From Welwitschia mirabilis (taxonomy: Eukaryota > Gnetophyta > Gnetopsida > Welwitschiales): a DNA stretch of 64,000 nt. The notes under the pieces are model-generated. The model was not told the DNA's origin and did no database searches. It worked only from the letters and a program-made list of their open reading frames with translations. Both the position numbers and the translations under genes were made by a program. The stretch spans positions 164,243,891 through 164,307,890 of the forward strand of contig JBOZIK010000001.1 in assembly GCA_051453625.1 (NCBI GenBank). The letters run 5' to 3'. Below are positions 1-11,729 of this stretch, piece by piece; positions within the stretch are counted from its first letter, which is position 1, and each line of letters starts with the position of its first letter.

Positions 1-605
1 TATCAAGGAGGGATTTAATCAAGAACTAGAAAGTGAAGATGAAGTGGCTTTTTTAGCCAGAAGATTTAGATGCTTTATGCAATAAAGATAAAATGGAGGT
101 TAATCTAGAAGACTACCTAGAAGAAAAGATGAGGGACAATGAGACATTCAATGCTACTCCTATAAGGGTTACAGTCACACTTTCAATGTCTGTCCAAACA
201 ACAAAAAAGAAGAGAAAAGAAAAGAAAAGAAAGTTTTGTTAACAACATAATATAATGAAGAAAATAAAAGTGAATTGAACTAATACCTAGAAAGAGGTGG
301 AATCTCTCTCATGGCCTTTGTAGATGAAAAGGTATGTTTCACATCCACTATTAATTCCTTTAATAATGATAACATGCTTAATGAAATAGAAGTAAAACTT
401 TATATGAAATGTCAAAATATAGCCCTCAAAGTTAACAATATGAAAAAAGAAAACAAAGATATTTTAGATAAGTTAGAGGATAGAGAAAGGAAAATTAGAG
501 ATTTTAAAAACAAACTTGAGTCAAATATAACATTGTCTAAAGGAACTTTCTTTAGCAAATGTTCCACAATCTTCTTTCATACTTGATCAAATCATCTCTC
601 TTCTC
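1..605 (+). pseudogene. Element A gag, C-terminal half (Ty1-copia, SIRE-like)
   Basis: Decayed nucleocapsid part of a copia gag, cut by the window edge. In frame 2 the start reads like the end of the gag core (EDEVAFLARRF). A zinc knuckle follows at 152-193: Cys152, His176 and Cys191 keep the C-x2-C-x4-H-x4-C spacing, but the second Cys is Tyr (TAT 161-163). A Lys/Glu-rich stretch and an open 91-codon coiled-coil-like segment (311-586) follow, matching the same place in elements I and J (SFMA-type block, then Glu/Lys-rich helix). The family product packages element RNA into virus-like particles in the cytoplasm. Stops and the N run at 606 show it is dead. The assignment as gag is firm; the SIRE-like lineage rests on the tail layout and the third ORF. 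Confidence 0.75.
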
Positions 606-779
606 NNNNNNNNNNNNNNNNNNNNNNNNNNNNNNNNNNNNNNNNNNNNNNNNNNNNNNNNNNNNNNNNNNNNNNNNNNNNNNNNNNNNNNNNNNNNNNN
701 NNNNNNNNNNNNNNNNNTTCTTACTTCTTGCTAGGTTCTAAATTTACTTTCTCTCCAAAACCTAATCAAAATACAAACA

Positions 780-1400
780 AAAACAAATGCATGAAGTGGA
801 TTCCAAAATACTTCAACAAAAGCCTATTCATTCAAATGGATTTTAAGATAACTAATCATTCTTACTAGTATCTTAATAGTGGTTACTCTAAATACATGAT
901 AGGTGATAAGTCTAACTTCATCAATTTCAAGAAATATGATGGAGAAGAAGTAACATTTAGAAATAATCTGAGAGTCCAAATTAAAGGAATCAGAATATCG
1001 ATGGAGGTAATTTACTAAATATTTAAAATGTATTAATTGTAAATGATTTAAAGCATAATCTATTAAGTATTATTCAGATATGTGATAATGATCATAAACT
1101 AACTTTTGATAAAAATAAATATATAATTAAAAATAATAAAACTAATCAGCTATTATTAGTAGCAATGAGAGACGAAAATGTTTATTGTGTAAATTAGTCA
1201 AGAAATTCTATGTTTCTTTCTTCTCATATTTAATAGAATGTTCCTTGGTATCAATGTTTAGGTCAAATTATCTTTGAAAATTTAAAGAAAATATGTTGTG
1301 GCAAGATTGTTAAAGTTTTTCCAAAACTTTCTATCACTCACAAAGGCTAATGTGATGCTTGTCAAAAAGGGAAACAAGCTAGAGCTTTTCATAAAGAAAT
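780..1400 (+). pseudogene. Element A protease and GAG-pre-integrase
   Basis: At 866-916 the reading is (stop)YLNSGYSKYMIGDKS, the copia retropepsin site normally W-x-LDSG-C-S-R-H-M-T-G-D. The catalytic Asp codon is Asn (AAT at 875-877), so the protease would be inactive. About 50 codons on, LKHNLLSIIQICDNDHK is the hallmark of the GAG-pre-integrase domain. It is followed by the integrase zinc-binding part with CDACQKGKQAR near 1,350-1,382. Several stops and one frame change. In the family this enzyme cuts the Gag-Pol polyprotein. Same order and spacing as in element I (48,733-49,239). Confidence 0.8.
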
Positions 1401-2370
1401 AAGTGATATTACTACTAGCAAGCCTTTAGATTTAATTCATATGGATTTGGTTGACTCGATTCAAATAGTAATCTTATCTAAAAAAAGATTTTTTTAGTCA
1501 TGGTTGATGATTTTTCTAGATTTTCTTTGGTATCCTTTCTTTATGCAAAATCTGATGCATATGACAAATTTATTAGAATTTGCAAGAAACTCCAAACTTA
1601 AAAAGGGGTATATCATTAAAATAATTTATAGTAATTATGGTAGATAATTTGAAAATTAAATATTTGAATATTATTGCAACTCAAATGAAATTGACCATAA
1701 GTTTTTAGCTCCAAAGACTGCTCAATAAAATGGAATAGCTAAAAGAAAAAATCATATGTTATTAGATATGGGAAGAGTCATGCTAAATGACAAAGATGTC
1801 CTAAAACGATTTTGGGTTAAAGTAGTGAACACAACTTGTCATATTTCAAATAGAGTTTATCTGAGATCAAGAACTTCCAAAACTTCTTATGAACTCTAGA
1901 AAGGGAAGAATCCTAATATATTCTATTTCAAAATGTTTTGAAGTAAGTGCTTCCTCCTANNNNNNNNNNNNNNNNNNNNNNNNNNNNNNNNNNNNNNNNN
2001 NNNNNNNNNNNNNNNNNNNNNNNNNNNNNNNNNNNNNNNNNNNNNNNNNNNNNNNNNNNATTCTATTTCAAAATGTTTTGAAGTAAGTGTTTCATCCTAA
2101 GAGATAGATAGGATCTAGCCAAATTTGATTCTAAATCTAATGAAGGAATCTTCTTGGGATAATTTCAATTAAGTAGAGCCCATAAAGTATTCAACAAACA
2201 TACTCTTCATATCAAAGAATCTATAAACATGAAAATTCATGATGTAATCATTTCAACAAAATCCTCTAAGCCTAAGGATGATATAGTTCCTCTTTTCTTT
2301 TACCACAATAGAGATGATTCAAGAGAGAAACTAGCATCAGAAATCAAAGAGCTTAAGGATTATTGTTTGT
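1401..2370 (+). pseudogene. Element A integrase core
   Basis: Reads LDLIHMDLVD, then SRFSLVSFLYAKSDAYDKF, then (with stops) KFLAPKTAQ-NGIAKRKN and KRFWVKVVNTTCHISNRV. This is the order of the copia integrase catalytic domain (first Asp in HMDL; Gln-Asn-Gly-x-Ala-x-Arg-Lys block at the third acidic region). At 1,960-2,059 a 100-N gap is flanked by the same ~39 bp on both sides, an unmerged contig overlap rather than a true repeat. The family enzyme inserts element cDNA into nuclear DNA. Stops often fall where Gln is expected (PKTAQ-stop-NG), consistent with C-to-T decay. Confidence 0.8.
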
Positions 2371-2449
2371 ATTCAATCACAAAAAATGTGCAATAAGGTA
2401 TAGTCACTAGAAACTCTATTAAAAATTTTAGTGCTCATATTTCTTTGTT

Positions 2450-3221
2450 TTCTTAAATAGAACCAAGAACTTTTAAGAATGCTAAATATGATTTGTATTA
2501 GATGAATGCTATGCAAGAAGAACTTGAATAATTCTCTCAAAATTGAGTGTGGTATCTTGTTTTTAAGTCAACTAGTAAAACTTTCATAGCCATAAAATGG
2601 ATTTTTAGAAATAAATTAAATGAAAATAATATGATTATCAAAACAAAGCTAGGATTGTAGCTCAAGAGTACTCTTTAATAGAAAGAATAGATTGTGGTNN
2701 NNNNNNNNGTGACATCTTTACTCCTATTGCTAGACTTAAGTCTAGAAGAATGTTTCTAGCTTATGCTTGTTATAACAAAATTAAACTTTTTTAGATGGAT
2801 GTAAAGAGTGCTTTTCTAAATGGTCACATTGAGGAATACATATATGTAAAACAATTACAAGGTTTTGCTAATCCTCATAAACCAAAATATGCTTATAAAC
2901 TTAATAAGGCTTTATATGGATTAAAAACGCTCCTCAAGCTTGATATGAAAAACTTTCCTCCTTTTTACTTTAGTATGGTTTTCCTAGAGGCTATATTGAC
3001 AGAATATTATTTAGAAAATTAGTGAATAATAATTTAATTTTGATTTAGATATATGTAGATGACATTATTTTTAGATCAACTAATGAAGGTTTATCAAATG
3101 ATTTTGTAAATCTAATAATATTTGAGTTTGATATGAGTATGGTTGAACTAGTTAACATGTTTTTAGGTCTACAAATCCAATAACATGATAATGGTATCTT
3201 CATAAATTAGAAGAAATACTC
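2450..3221 (+). pseudogene. Element A reverse transcriptase
   Basis: Copia RT remains in order: an N-terminal MQEELE block, IKWIFRNKLNE, QMDVKSAFLNGHIEE-type block (2,794-2,850), KALYGLK, then the catalytic box YVDD intact at 3,052-3,063 (TAT GTA GAT GAC), then MVELVNMFLGLQIQ. A 10-N gap lies at 2,699-2,708 and a 187-N gap cuts the 3' end at 3,222. The open stretch 2,795-3,022 (75 codons) is the best-preserved piece. A frame change follows LKT near 2,935, where the family expects KQAPRAWY. Not functional. Confidence 0.85.
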
Positions 3222-3408
3222 NNNNNNNNNNNNNNNNNNNNNNNNNNNNNNNNNNNNNNNNNNNNNNNNNNNNNNNNNNNNNNNNNNNNNNNNNNNNNNN
3301 NNNNNNNNNNNNNNNNNNNNNNNNNNNNNNNNNNNNNNNNNNNNNNNNNNNNNNNNNNNNNNNNNNNNNNNNNNNNNNNNNNNNNNNNNNNNNNNNNNNN
3401 NNNNNNNN

Positions 3409-4020
3409 TTTGCTAGGTATCAAGATAAACTAAAAGAATCCCATTACACTACTATAAAGATGATAATTCACTATATTAATGGTACTCTTAGTTTTAAACT
3501 ATGGTATTTAAGTAGCACTTATCTAAGTTTAACAAGTTATAGTAATGCAGAATAGACTGGATGTAAAGATAATCAAAAGAGCATAAGTGGTGGATGTTTT
3601 TTCTTTGGCAATTATCTCACTGATTAGTACAACAAAAAGCAATGTTTCATATATCTATCCATAGCAAAAGTTGAGTATGTAGCTATTGGTGCTTGTTGCA
3701 TTTAGACACTATAGATTAACGAAACTTTAAAAAACTATGGCCTTAACATCTCTGAAGTTTCTATTCCATGTGACAACTCAAGTGTTATTCAAATCACTCA
3801 TAATCTAGTTCAACACACTCACATTAAGATTAATGATCTTAGGTATTATGTTTTTTGAGACTTGGTAGAAAAGAAAATTATCACACTTGAATATGTTTGT
3901 ACTCAATATTAATTAGCTGATATTTTTACAAAACCTTTATCATCTAATCATTTTACTAAACTTTATTACTTTTTAGGTATCATGTCTAAGAAAGACCTGA
4001 AAAATCTAACCTTAGCTGAA
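3409..4020 (+). pseudogene. Element A RNase H
   Basis: After the gap the frame reads KESHYTTIKMIIHYINGTL, SYSNAE, DNQKSISGG, then AKVEYVAIGACC, then HTHIKINDLRYY and LADIFTKPL. These are the copia RNase H landmarks (STAEAEY-like block, HIxxxxHxxR block, ADIFTKPL end). Stops at expected Trp/Gln codons. The family domain removes the RNA strand during cDNA synthesis. The end near 4,015 matches the end of pol in element I (about 51,715). Confidence 0.8.
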
Positions 4021-4099
4021 CATTAGAGTTTAACTGATCAATTCAAAACTTTTAATATTATATCAAATTAAACCTTAAATGATCTCATTGATCTTTTGA

Positions 4100-4470
4100 G
4101 GTGATTATATGTCTTCTGGTTTTTCCTGTTAAACTTTTCTTCACGCTGGTTGATTGTCACTTTTATTTGGATTGACCTTGTGAGAATCTATTTTTTTATT
4201 AAACTTCATCTATAATGGGTCGACTACTCATGCCTATTAGGTTGATCCTATGTAGACCTATTTTCTTGCTAAATTAGGTTGACCTCTCCGTTTTCTTGGG
4301 TTGACCAACTTTGGTTTAGTTTTTCTTATCAAACTTTTCCTTGTAGGGTCAACTAACTTTTTCTTATGGTTGATTGCTACTCTACTCTTCAAATTTTAAA
4401 AATTACATGGGTTGACTAAGCATGTTATTTATTCACTTACATTTAAGGTGGTGTACCATGGATTTTTAAA
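4100..4470 (+). repeat. Element A pol-ORF3 spacer with GTCGAC-type motif array
   Basis: Non-coding spacer with about nine copies of a degenerate word, for example ggattgacct, gggtcgacta, aggttgatcc, aggttgacct, gggttgacca, gggtcaacta, gggttgacta, spaced roughly 20-60 bases. The same motif fills the LTRs of elements I and J and the equivalent spacer of J (61,930-62,100). Variants differ mainly by CG to TG or CA changes. No reading frame. Confidence 0.65.
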
Positions 4471-4587
4471 TCTGCTTGCTCTTTCAAAACCCTCATTTGT
4501 TCTATTTGAGGTTTATCATTTTTTCTAGCTTATGTGGTCCACTCTTCTTCTCTTTCATTTTGTTTTCTCTTTAAAGTTGGTTTTTCA

Positions 4588-5640
4588 ATGGCTTCCTAGT
4601 AGTTTGGAGAGGATTCCAAAAAGAGAAGAAAGAAGTCTACTCTTAAACCTTCAAGTTATGTTTTCACAAGAATGAGCACATAGCAGATAGAGTAATTTGA
4701 GAAAGATTTTGAATTCACCCCTATCAAAATAAAGAGGACCTATAAACCTGTGCAGTTCCTTAGTCTTAGAGAAGTCCAAATTCTTCTTAAAGAGATAAAC
4801 TAGAGCTATTTTCTTCATGAATTAGGAATTTACTATCCATTGGTCACTAGGTTATTTTATTTAAATGCTCATTCTAATGCTTCCCACTCCACCTTCATTA
4901 ACTCTATATTAGACCATGAAATGCACATCATTATAGATTTGATAGCTTCCCTTACTGGGTTACCTTAAGGAAACATGGGAGGGTATTGTCCATGGTAAAA
5001 TCCTTTAAAGAGAAGAAAGCTACCACTTAGCATGTTTATAACACATTCCTCACCTAGAAGAAGACCCTTAAAGCTTCTCAACTTCTTCCTAATTTCAATC
5101 TTTTACACTTGATTCTTTCATACAATTTCCTTTGTATTGCTGGTTATAGAGATAAACTCTCCAATTATTAAAGCTTTATTCTCTACTCATTGGATCAGAG
5201 ATGTAACATTGATGCTCTTAGCATCATGATTAAACACATGGTAAACTAGCTTCAGCCTTACAAAAGGCACTTCCTACCATATCCTTTTCTTATTACTCAG
5301 ATTTATTGACACTTCCACATTCCTCATATTTTTCTGTAGGATATTTAAAAGCCCATGAAGTCCATTAATTATTCCACACTTTCAAGGATGCACATTTTTA
5401 AGGTACTTGCTATTTCTTCTAAGCCTAAGGGTAAGGTCTCTCACACTCCAGTGATTCTTCATCTTTTGCACTATCTTAACTCTTGAACTTGGCATATCAA
5501 GATTATACTCATCACTAGTGGTACTCTTGTAGTTGATAATTCTTAGAGTAAGGGTACCGAGTATTATAAAGTATCGTCTCATTTTGATCAAGTTTCTCAT
5601 TATCTTTTTTCTCATGTTATACTTCTTGTCCTTAATTTTG
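4588..5640 (+). pseudogene. Element A ORF3, plant retroelement third ORF
   Basis: Begins at ATG 4,588 with a basic stretch (KKRRKKSTLKPS). Over several frame changes it contains YPLVTRLFYLNAHS, INSILDHEMHIIIDLIASL and RCNIDALSIMIKHMV. These align with ORF3 of element J (60,719-61,834): YPFLTRMLYCNASY, LETLILGK-IRVIVNLIYDL, HSIDAPIIILKNM. The fold resembles the plant domain catalogued as putative plant transposon protein (PF20167-type), of unknown function; that link is from memory of the domain's pattern. Elsewhere SIRE-type elements carry an extra ORF here, sometimes called env-like, but no signal peptide or membrane anchor is visible. At least three frameshifts and several stops. Confidence 0.6.
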
Positions 5641-5642
5641 AC

Positions 5643-5656
5643 AAAAAGGGGGAGAG
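5643..5656 (+). promoter_or_regulatory. Polypurine tract 1, element A
   Basis: AAAAAGGGGGAGAG just after ORF3, in the context TTTTGACAAAAAGGGGG. Elements I (about 51,918-51,931) and J (60,652-60,664, minus) have the same tract directly after pol/ORF3, so it is an internal, additional PPT-like site rather than the one next to the LTR. PPTs prime plus-strand DNA synthesis. Confidence 0.6.
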
Positions 5657-5853
5657 AAAATATGTTTATCAAATGTAATTTTATGAAAGTTAATGTCCAT
5701 AATGTAATATTTTAGTTGTATTAAAATTTCAAATCTTTTGATTAAGATAAAGCATATTTTTGTACCAATGAAAATCTCTTTTCGATTAAGTTATTTCTAC
5801 CTTTGTTTTTCTAGTAAAACTCATGTTAATATAACTTGATTGTTAAATTATCC

Positions 5854-5868
5854 AATTAAGGGAAAGAA
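5854..5868 (+). promoter_or_regulatory. Candidate LTR-adjacent polypurine tract, element A
   Basis: AATTAAGGGAAAGAA, purine-rich and followed by sequence that can be lined up with the LTR start of element I (TGTTTTTTCTCAATCAATG against TGTTTTGCCAATTGATATC). Decayed; assignment by position. Confidence 0.4.
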
Positions 5869-7164
5869 CATAATTTAAAATATTGTTTTTTCTCAATCAA
5901 TGATAAAGGGTAAGTTTGTTAAAAGAACCTATGAAGATAGTTATTTTGTAGAGATTTTCCAATGTTGGGTGACCACTCAACTGATCCAGAAAATTAAACT
6001 ATCCTTTAACTAAATAACATGCGAGTAACCTAAAGTAAAATCTCAATGATCAAACTATTAGTAATGTCAAACTACTTCAGGACTAGGCAACCATGATTCC
6101 CAGGTAGGGCGACTGAACTGCTAATTAGATACAGACTAGTTCTAGCATAGGCAATCAATGTATCTTAGGTGGAACAATTGAGTGTTAAACTTAGTGTAAA
6201 CTGAAAAAGTAATGGGTAACCAATAATCACTACAAGGGTAATGGAACCAAATTCAGCAATTTTCAGTCAACCAATAGAGAGGGGGGCCAAAGACAAATGA
6301 AAGGGCAACTAGTTACTACTCAAATAAGAAACTATCATAAAGAGGGCTACTAACATATCAAGTTCAAGTAACCTCATATAAGATTGACTACCTCCATAAG
6401 GATGATTAAATGTTCAGAAGTAATATACTATTAAATTTGAGTTAAGCAAGGGTAACCTAACAGTTTGGTAAAGGTGACTGAATGTGTAAAAGTAGAAGAC
6501 TATTAAATATAAATTAAGAAAGAGTGATCTAATAATTTAGTAAGGGTGACCAAGTACTAGGGTAATCGATATTATTATGAGATTAATCCAACATATTTTA
6601 AAAATAGCCATTGCACTCCTGCTTTTTACTAGAAATAGGTAAAACCAGATTTCATTGGTTATTTCTCCCCTTTAAATAACTATTTTTAGCTATTATATTT
6701 AAAGATCTTCTTCTTAACAATGAAGATTAATAATTTTAAAAAAGAGATAACACATCAAATACTGTTACACATACTGTATGCATTATGCTTGGATCATTAT
6801 AAGATCAGATTTCTCTTGGACTCTTCTCTCCTTCTTATCTCAGTTATCAGAGAATGATTTGCACTTATGGATTACAACTTTTCATTTGTGTACTTTGCTT
6901 AAATCCATTCTTTTGTGATTGTGGATTAGCCTTAAAATTCATTAGTGATTATACAGGTTTTCGGTGAGCTTAAAAATCAACCATTAAGCTTAATCTATGC
7001 TAGCTAGAAACATAGTATGTAAGAGTTAACAGGTGGTGATCATTCATTATTAACACATTTTATGATCTTTTGGTGGTTTTTTTGCTTTTTATTTGCTAGT
7101 ATCCAAGGTGTATAATTATTTTATTACAACCTATTAACTCTCCTCTAGGTGGATTCGTACTTCA
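5869..7164 (+). repeat. Element A 3' LTR (approximate ends)
   Basis: Placed by analogy with the LTRs of I and J. It starts after a PPT-like tract, carries an array of decayed GGGTGACC/GGCGACTGA-like words from about 5,967 to 6,560, and ends with CTCCTCTAGGTGGATTCGTA then CTTCA, corresponding to CCCCCTCTAGGGTTC...CTATCA in element I. No PBS follows, as expected for a 3' LTR. No second copy is in the window, so the ends are inferred. The LTR would carry promoter and polyadenylation signals. Confidence 0.5.
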
Positions 7165-8914
7165 CTTACAATCACAATATAACTAAGTTACCTCTTACAA
7201 GGTGACCAACTCAATCCCTTAATTTTTACATATTATGGTTTTAGATTTATTAATAATATTGTAACTAGAGTGTTTCTCTCAGGAGTACGTCAAAAGTATT
7301 ATACAAGGAATAATATGAATTTGAAAATCCTAATAATGATACAACAATACAAAGCCTCTTATGAATCAAGATGAAAAAGAGAAAAGAAATGTATAATTGG
7401 CAAATATTATACAATAACCAAGTTCCTACTTATGAATTACAATAGATTACAAAAACATAAAACTAGAAGAATACTATAAAAATTAGATTTATAATAAATA
7501 AAATATTTCTTACTAAGAAGGAAGAATAAATGAAATGATATTATCAATTGAATTTGTTTTGCTCTTTATAATGCAACATTCATAGATTTTCTCCTTAAAA
7601 TGATGAATTCTTTTGTTGTCTTTGAATTACTTATATAATGCTATATCCTAACTATTAGAGCTCTCTTTAATCTATTGCTTCATGAATTATTAAATCTTTT
7701 TTTTGAATCATGTAATTAACCATTTTCCTAAAGAGATATATAAACAATCTATTTTAAAGGCTATTTGAAGAGATGTTGATCAATTTATTATGCATTATAT
7801 TTTTCATTATTTTTTTGTCTTATTATTTAATCTTCTAGAAAGGGATTCCTAAAAGAGTAACTTTCTGATTAATTGGTTAGTATTAAAATAGTTAGAAGAA
7901 CATGTAAAATAAATTTGCTGACATCCAAATAGCATGGATAGCATTAAAATAGCCAGGCTCAAACCCTAAAATGACTATGTTATTTTTTCACTATAATACA
8001 TTATAAATATGTTCAAAAATTATAGATGTTTTGAACTGATGTATACATATCATTTGAGTGTGTATGTCTTTAATATATTATCTTTCTATTAAGTCTTTTT
8101 AGTTTTGCATAGATGTCTTTAATCTTGATAGATATCTTTGAGTGGTATAAATATCTTTAGTATATATAGATAGATTAAACCTATATTGGATTTCTATGAC
8201 TACTTTAATTCAATTAAGATGCCTTCTTCACTGATAATTTCTTTTATTATATTCTTAAAAATTGGCTAAGACATATTTAATTATTATAGACATTGTCATA
8301 GTTAGTAAACATCTTTAAAATTCTTAAACATCTTCCTATATTATACACTTTTTTCAACTCCATAGATGATTTCAAATTACATTATTTGATCTTTCATCTT
8401 CTCTAATTCCCATGCACATATAATTTTAAATTTTATAAGTTTGGCAAATCAAAAAAAGATAGATGAACATAATCCACTTTTTAATGATGTTTAAAAACTT
8501 TGTAAATTTGTTAGAATCCTCTATTTTTAAACAAGTATTAAAACATTGCATTTAATAAGATACTTTTCATTATTAGGTCCTAGAAGTAAAAATTTGCATT
8601 AAGTAAAATATTTAGAGAGTACAATCAAAAGTTTTATGCATACAAGAAATATTACTAAAGTAAAAACAATTTGTAAATATATAAAAATGATCTTATTAAG
8701 GTATAAATGAGATATAATGACTAATGATATGTAATAATACAATAACAATAACACTAAATACAATGACATGTATTCAAATATTACGTCCATAACAAGCATA
8801 AAAAAATGCCTCTCTAATTCACACTCATTCTATCCTCTAATAATTCTCTTCTCTATTGAATCTATTTATATTTCTAGCTTCTTCTACTATTTTGCTAAAC
8901 TTGCCTTTTCCTCA
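7165..8914. other. AT-rich interval without gene; possible LTR remnant
   Basis: No coding similarity found on either strand. From about 8,090 to 8,330 short words recur (atagatgtctttaat, tagatatctttgag, aaatatctttag, aacatcttt), resembling the word clusters seen inside LTRs elsewhere in the window. The right end abuts a primer-binding-site-like sequence (8,916), so part of this interval may be the 5' LTR of a lost copia element. Confidence 0.35.
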
Positions 8915-8915
8915 G

Positions 8916-8926
8916 TGGTATCATGC
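8916..8926 (+). promoter_or_regulatory. Orphan copia-type primer binding site
   Basis: TGGTATCATGC matches the initiator-Met tRNA PBS TGGTATCAGAGC over its first eight bases and directly follows ...TTTTCCTCAG, a plausible LTR end (CA). No gag can be read downstream up to the gap at 9,620, so the element is either truncated or too decayed to see. Confidence 0.4.
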
Positions 8927-9619
8927 TATTTAAAAGAAGACTTCTAATCTATACGACACGATAGGGAGATATACTACTAAGAGGTTAAACTCAAAGTGTG
9001 TTATAATTCCAAAATTAAAAATAAGTTTGCTAATTAAAAATTAATGCTTAAATTATTATGCATAATTAAATTGCAGCATAGTTAATATTTGTTTGAATAC
9101 CAAATAATAAACAATATATTACAAGTGTTTCCATTATTATACAAGAATTTAAACTTTATTCTCTATATAAACTATTATAGAAAATAATCAAACTTAAAGT
9201 AGAATTGTCTAAAACCATGTCTTCTATCATTACACATGAATTATCGAAACTAAAAATGATAAGTTATTTTTGTGTAAATTTAATTTTTTAATAAATAAAA
9301 GTATTTTAAACAATTAAAAGTAAACTTGTAGAGCATTAGAGACATCTATCTTAAGAAAAACCTTCATAAATATAAAGTAATATACAATGTTTAGAACTTA
9401 CTTTTATGGAAAAACTACCTTCTTCATCATCTATGTCATGGATATTTTAGTAGAATTAGTAAATTTTCTTTAGAATGCTATGAGTAAGATCTACTAGTCT
9501 CTACCATCTTAGAACTTTAAAAAACTACTAAATTTATGCTAATCCATGATTTAAAATCTAGAGTTATTTTTGTTATGATATTCATCAATTTTTAAATAGA
9601 ATATCTCTTTGCCAAATTT
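8927..9619. other. AT-rich interval, nothing recognised
   Basis: No homologous reading frame seen on either strand. Bounded by the PBS-like site on the left and a 100-N gap on the right (9,620-9,719) whose flanks do not obviously overlap. Confidence 0.4.
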
Positions 9620-9719
9620 NNNNNNNNNNNNNNNNNNNNNNNNNNNNNNNNNNNNNNNNNNNNNNNNNNNNNNNNNNNNNNNNNNNNNNNNNNNNNNNNN
9701 NNNNNNNNNNNNNNNNNNN

Positions 9720-10560
9720 CATATTTGATTTCATGAATGTAGATTGATAATAATATTATTAGATTATGCTCTTGATTATTTTTATCCTTATTACTATTTT
9801 AGGTCTTTTTGTGCCTTTTATTCTAGCCATTTTAAGTGAATCTATAAAATGGAATGCCATGAAAATATATCCTTGTAAGATTATAAAAATGATGGATTTG
9901 AAAAAGGATTTCACTTTAAAAAGAGACATTTAATCCTAGTTTTAATGTTTGCATCAACATATAATATAAACATCAATGAAATTAGTAGACATTAAAGATG
10001 TAATTTGTAGACATCTATACCTTATGAAGATATTTACACTAAATTGCTAAGAAATTAAAATGTGATTTCAGTAGTAGGTAGTGTGAAATTAAAATACATT
10101 TATAGAAGATGAAGATGCCTATCTTATAAGAAGATGTCTACACTAAAGCTTTTTAAAAGAAATGAAAAAATGCATAGTCACATAACAATAGATATTTTGA
10201 GTAGAAATCAATGTAAAGAATCTTGTTTAGGTAGTACATTTGTATCACATTAATATACCTCTACACACTTGAAAGATATCTACACAAATAAGTGATGAAA
10301 AATTGACATAATGGTGTGACATGTAAAATTGTCCTAAGCTAATGTAAGTGAAATCTATTAAAGTAAGATATTATAGTAGAAAATACTAGAGTTAATGGAA
10401 GGGCATATACCTTTAACTTATCTATTTTGGGATTGTTTGGATCCTCATCCTTAATTTAGGACTATCTGTTTTCACATGTCTATCAACTAATCTTCTTCAT
10501 CATCATTATTTATAAGGCTTCTAGTTTCTACACTAGGTTTATATGAAGCATGTTCATAGA
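9720..10560. other. AT-rich interval, LTR-like word cluster
   Basis: Non-coding. Words such as gtagacatctata, agatgtctacac, gaagatatttac and agatatctacac recur between about 9,985 and 10,300. It lies downstream (minus strand) of the copia fragment C, where RT, RNase H and 3' LTR would be expected, but no RT can be read. It could be the 3' LTR of C after deletion of RT-RNase H. Confidence 0.3.
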
Positions 10561-11645
10561 GTTATTTCAGTGATCTTATTATATGGATTTCCAATAATAT
10601 CACTAGAAGATTTTACTACTTCTAATCTTTTCCTTTTTTAAGGTCTGAATGGTCTCTATCTATTATCATCATTAATGCCATTATTTGTTTTGGATTTTTC
10701 TTTTAGATTGCATTGATTTATTTCCTTCTTTTCTTTATCATCCTATGCATAAGAATAATTTTACAAATGATATTTATTAATTCTTAAATTGATGATTTAT
10801 TCTATGTTTAGATTGTATTTGTTAAACACTTTATATACCATGTCAACAATAGAATAACTAAGAAATATATCATTATTAGCCTTAGAGTAAAATTTTCTTA
10901 ACTAATAATTTTAATTTAAAATAAAAAATTTTAATATAAAAATAAGAAAATAATTCATAGAAGGTTTTTTATCATACCATAGTTCATGAGAAGATTTCCC
11001 TGTAAATGATCTTACTAATACATAATTTAATATACAATAAATAGTGTTTACTACTTTAGTATAGAAGTGGTAAGATAGCTTTGATTATGTATTATTATCC
11101 TTACCATCTCATTTAGTTTAATATTCATTTTAACTACTTCATTTTGTAGTGATATCCTTGGTGTAAAGAATTAATGATGAACTTCATGTTACTCACCAAA
11201 GTTCCTAAAATATGTGTTCTTGAATTATTCATCATTACCACTTATGATGGCCTTGATATGGTATTATTTTCATTTTGAAACTATATAGATAATTTATAAA
11301 ACCTATAAAATTCTTTATTCTTTTGTCTAAGAAAGGCTATCCATGTAAATATAGAAAAATCATTAATAATGATTAGATATTATCTATTCATTTCAAGACT
11401 CTCTATTTGGAAATGTCATACTGCCTTAATAGGTAAGAAATCTAATGGAGAATAAGTAGAAGTTGATATTTTCTTACTAATTCTTATCCTTCTTTACTTT
11501 TCTTTCTATAAGATATCACAAACCTATTAGTAAAATCTCTTAAATTGAAAAGTCCTCTTGTTAGTTATTTAATAGATAAGGTTTGCATTAATTCATATTA
11601 ATGTATACAAGATTTCTGTACCAAGTATTTATATCAGTAAGAAAC
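10560..11645 (-). pseudogene. Element C: copia GAG-pre-integrase and integrase fragment
   Basis: Read on the minus strand from right to left: a decayed LWHxRLGH region (NTWYRNLVYINMN, about 11,620), then YLIIINDFSIFTWIAFL with RQKNKEFYRFYK (about 11,390-11,300), then FYTKVVNTIYCILN with VRSFTGKSSHELWYDKK (about 11,060-10,960), then IFLSYSIVDMVYKVFNK and DIIGNPYNKIT. This is the copia integrase from the zinc-binding part through the catalytic core into the RT linker (GxFLGYS, IIGxP). The sequence is unlike A, I and J, so it is another copia family. RT and RNase H are not found further left; D interrupts the right side near 11,700. Many stops. Confidence 0.7.
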
Positions 11646-11700
11646 AAAAATATTCTTTGTAAATATTATCATATTTTGTTAAGAAAGAATGACATGATGA
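11646..11700. repeat. 55-bp exact repeat, copy 1
   Basis: These 55 bases (starting AAAAATATTCTTTG, ending GACATGATGA) are identical to 38,269-38,323. Copy 1 ends at the junction with element D; copy 2 runs into the start of LTR E. Everything else shared between distant parts of this window is strongly diverged, so perfect identity here is out of place. Confidence 0.9.
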
Positions 11701-11729
11701 ATATTCACTATTATGTTATATAATAAGTA

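Noticed and set aside
4588-5640. Retroviral-type envelope gene
   Set aside because: Position after pol invites the label env-like, but neither A nor J ORF3 shows a signal peptide, furin-like site or C-terminal membrane anchor.
5382-5672. Minus-strand 96-codon frame
   Set aside because: It is the shadow of element A ORF3 on the plus strand, which aligns to J ORF3.
8599-8799. 66-codon hydrophobic minus-strand frame, possible membrane peptide
   Set aside because: Hydrophobic composition follows from T-rich DNA; no start context, no homologue recognised, no neighbouring gene.
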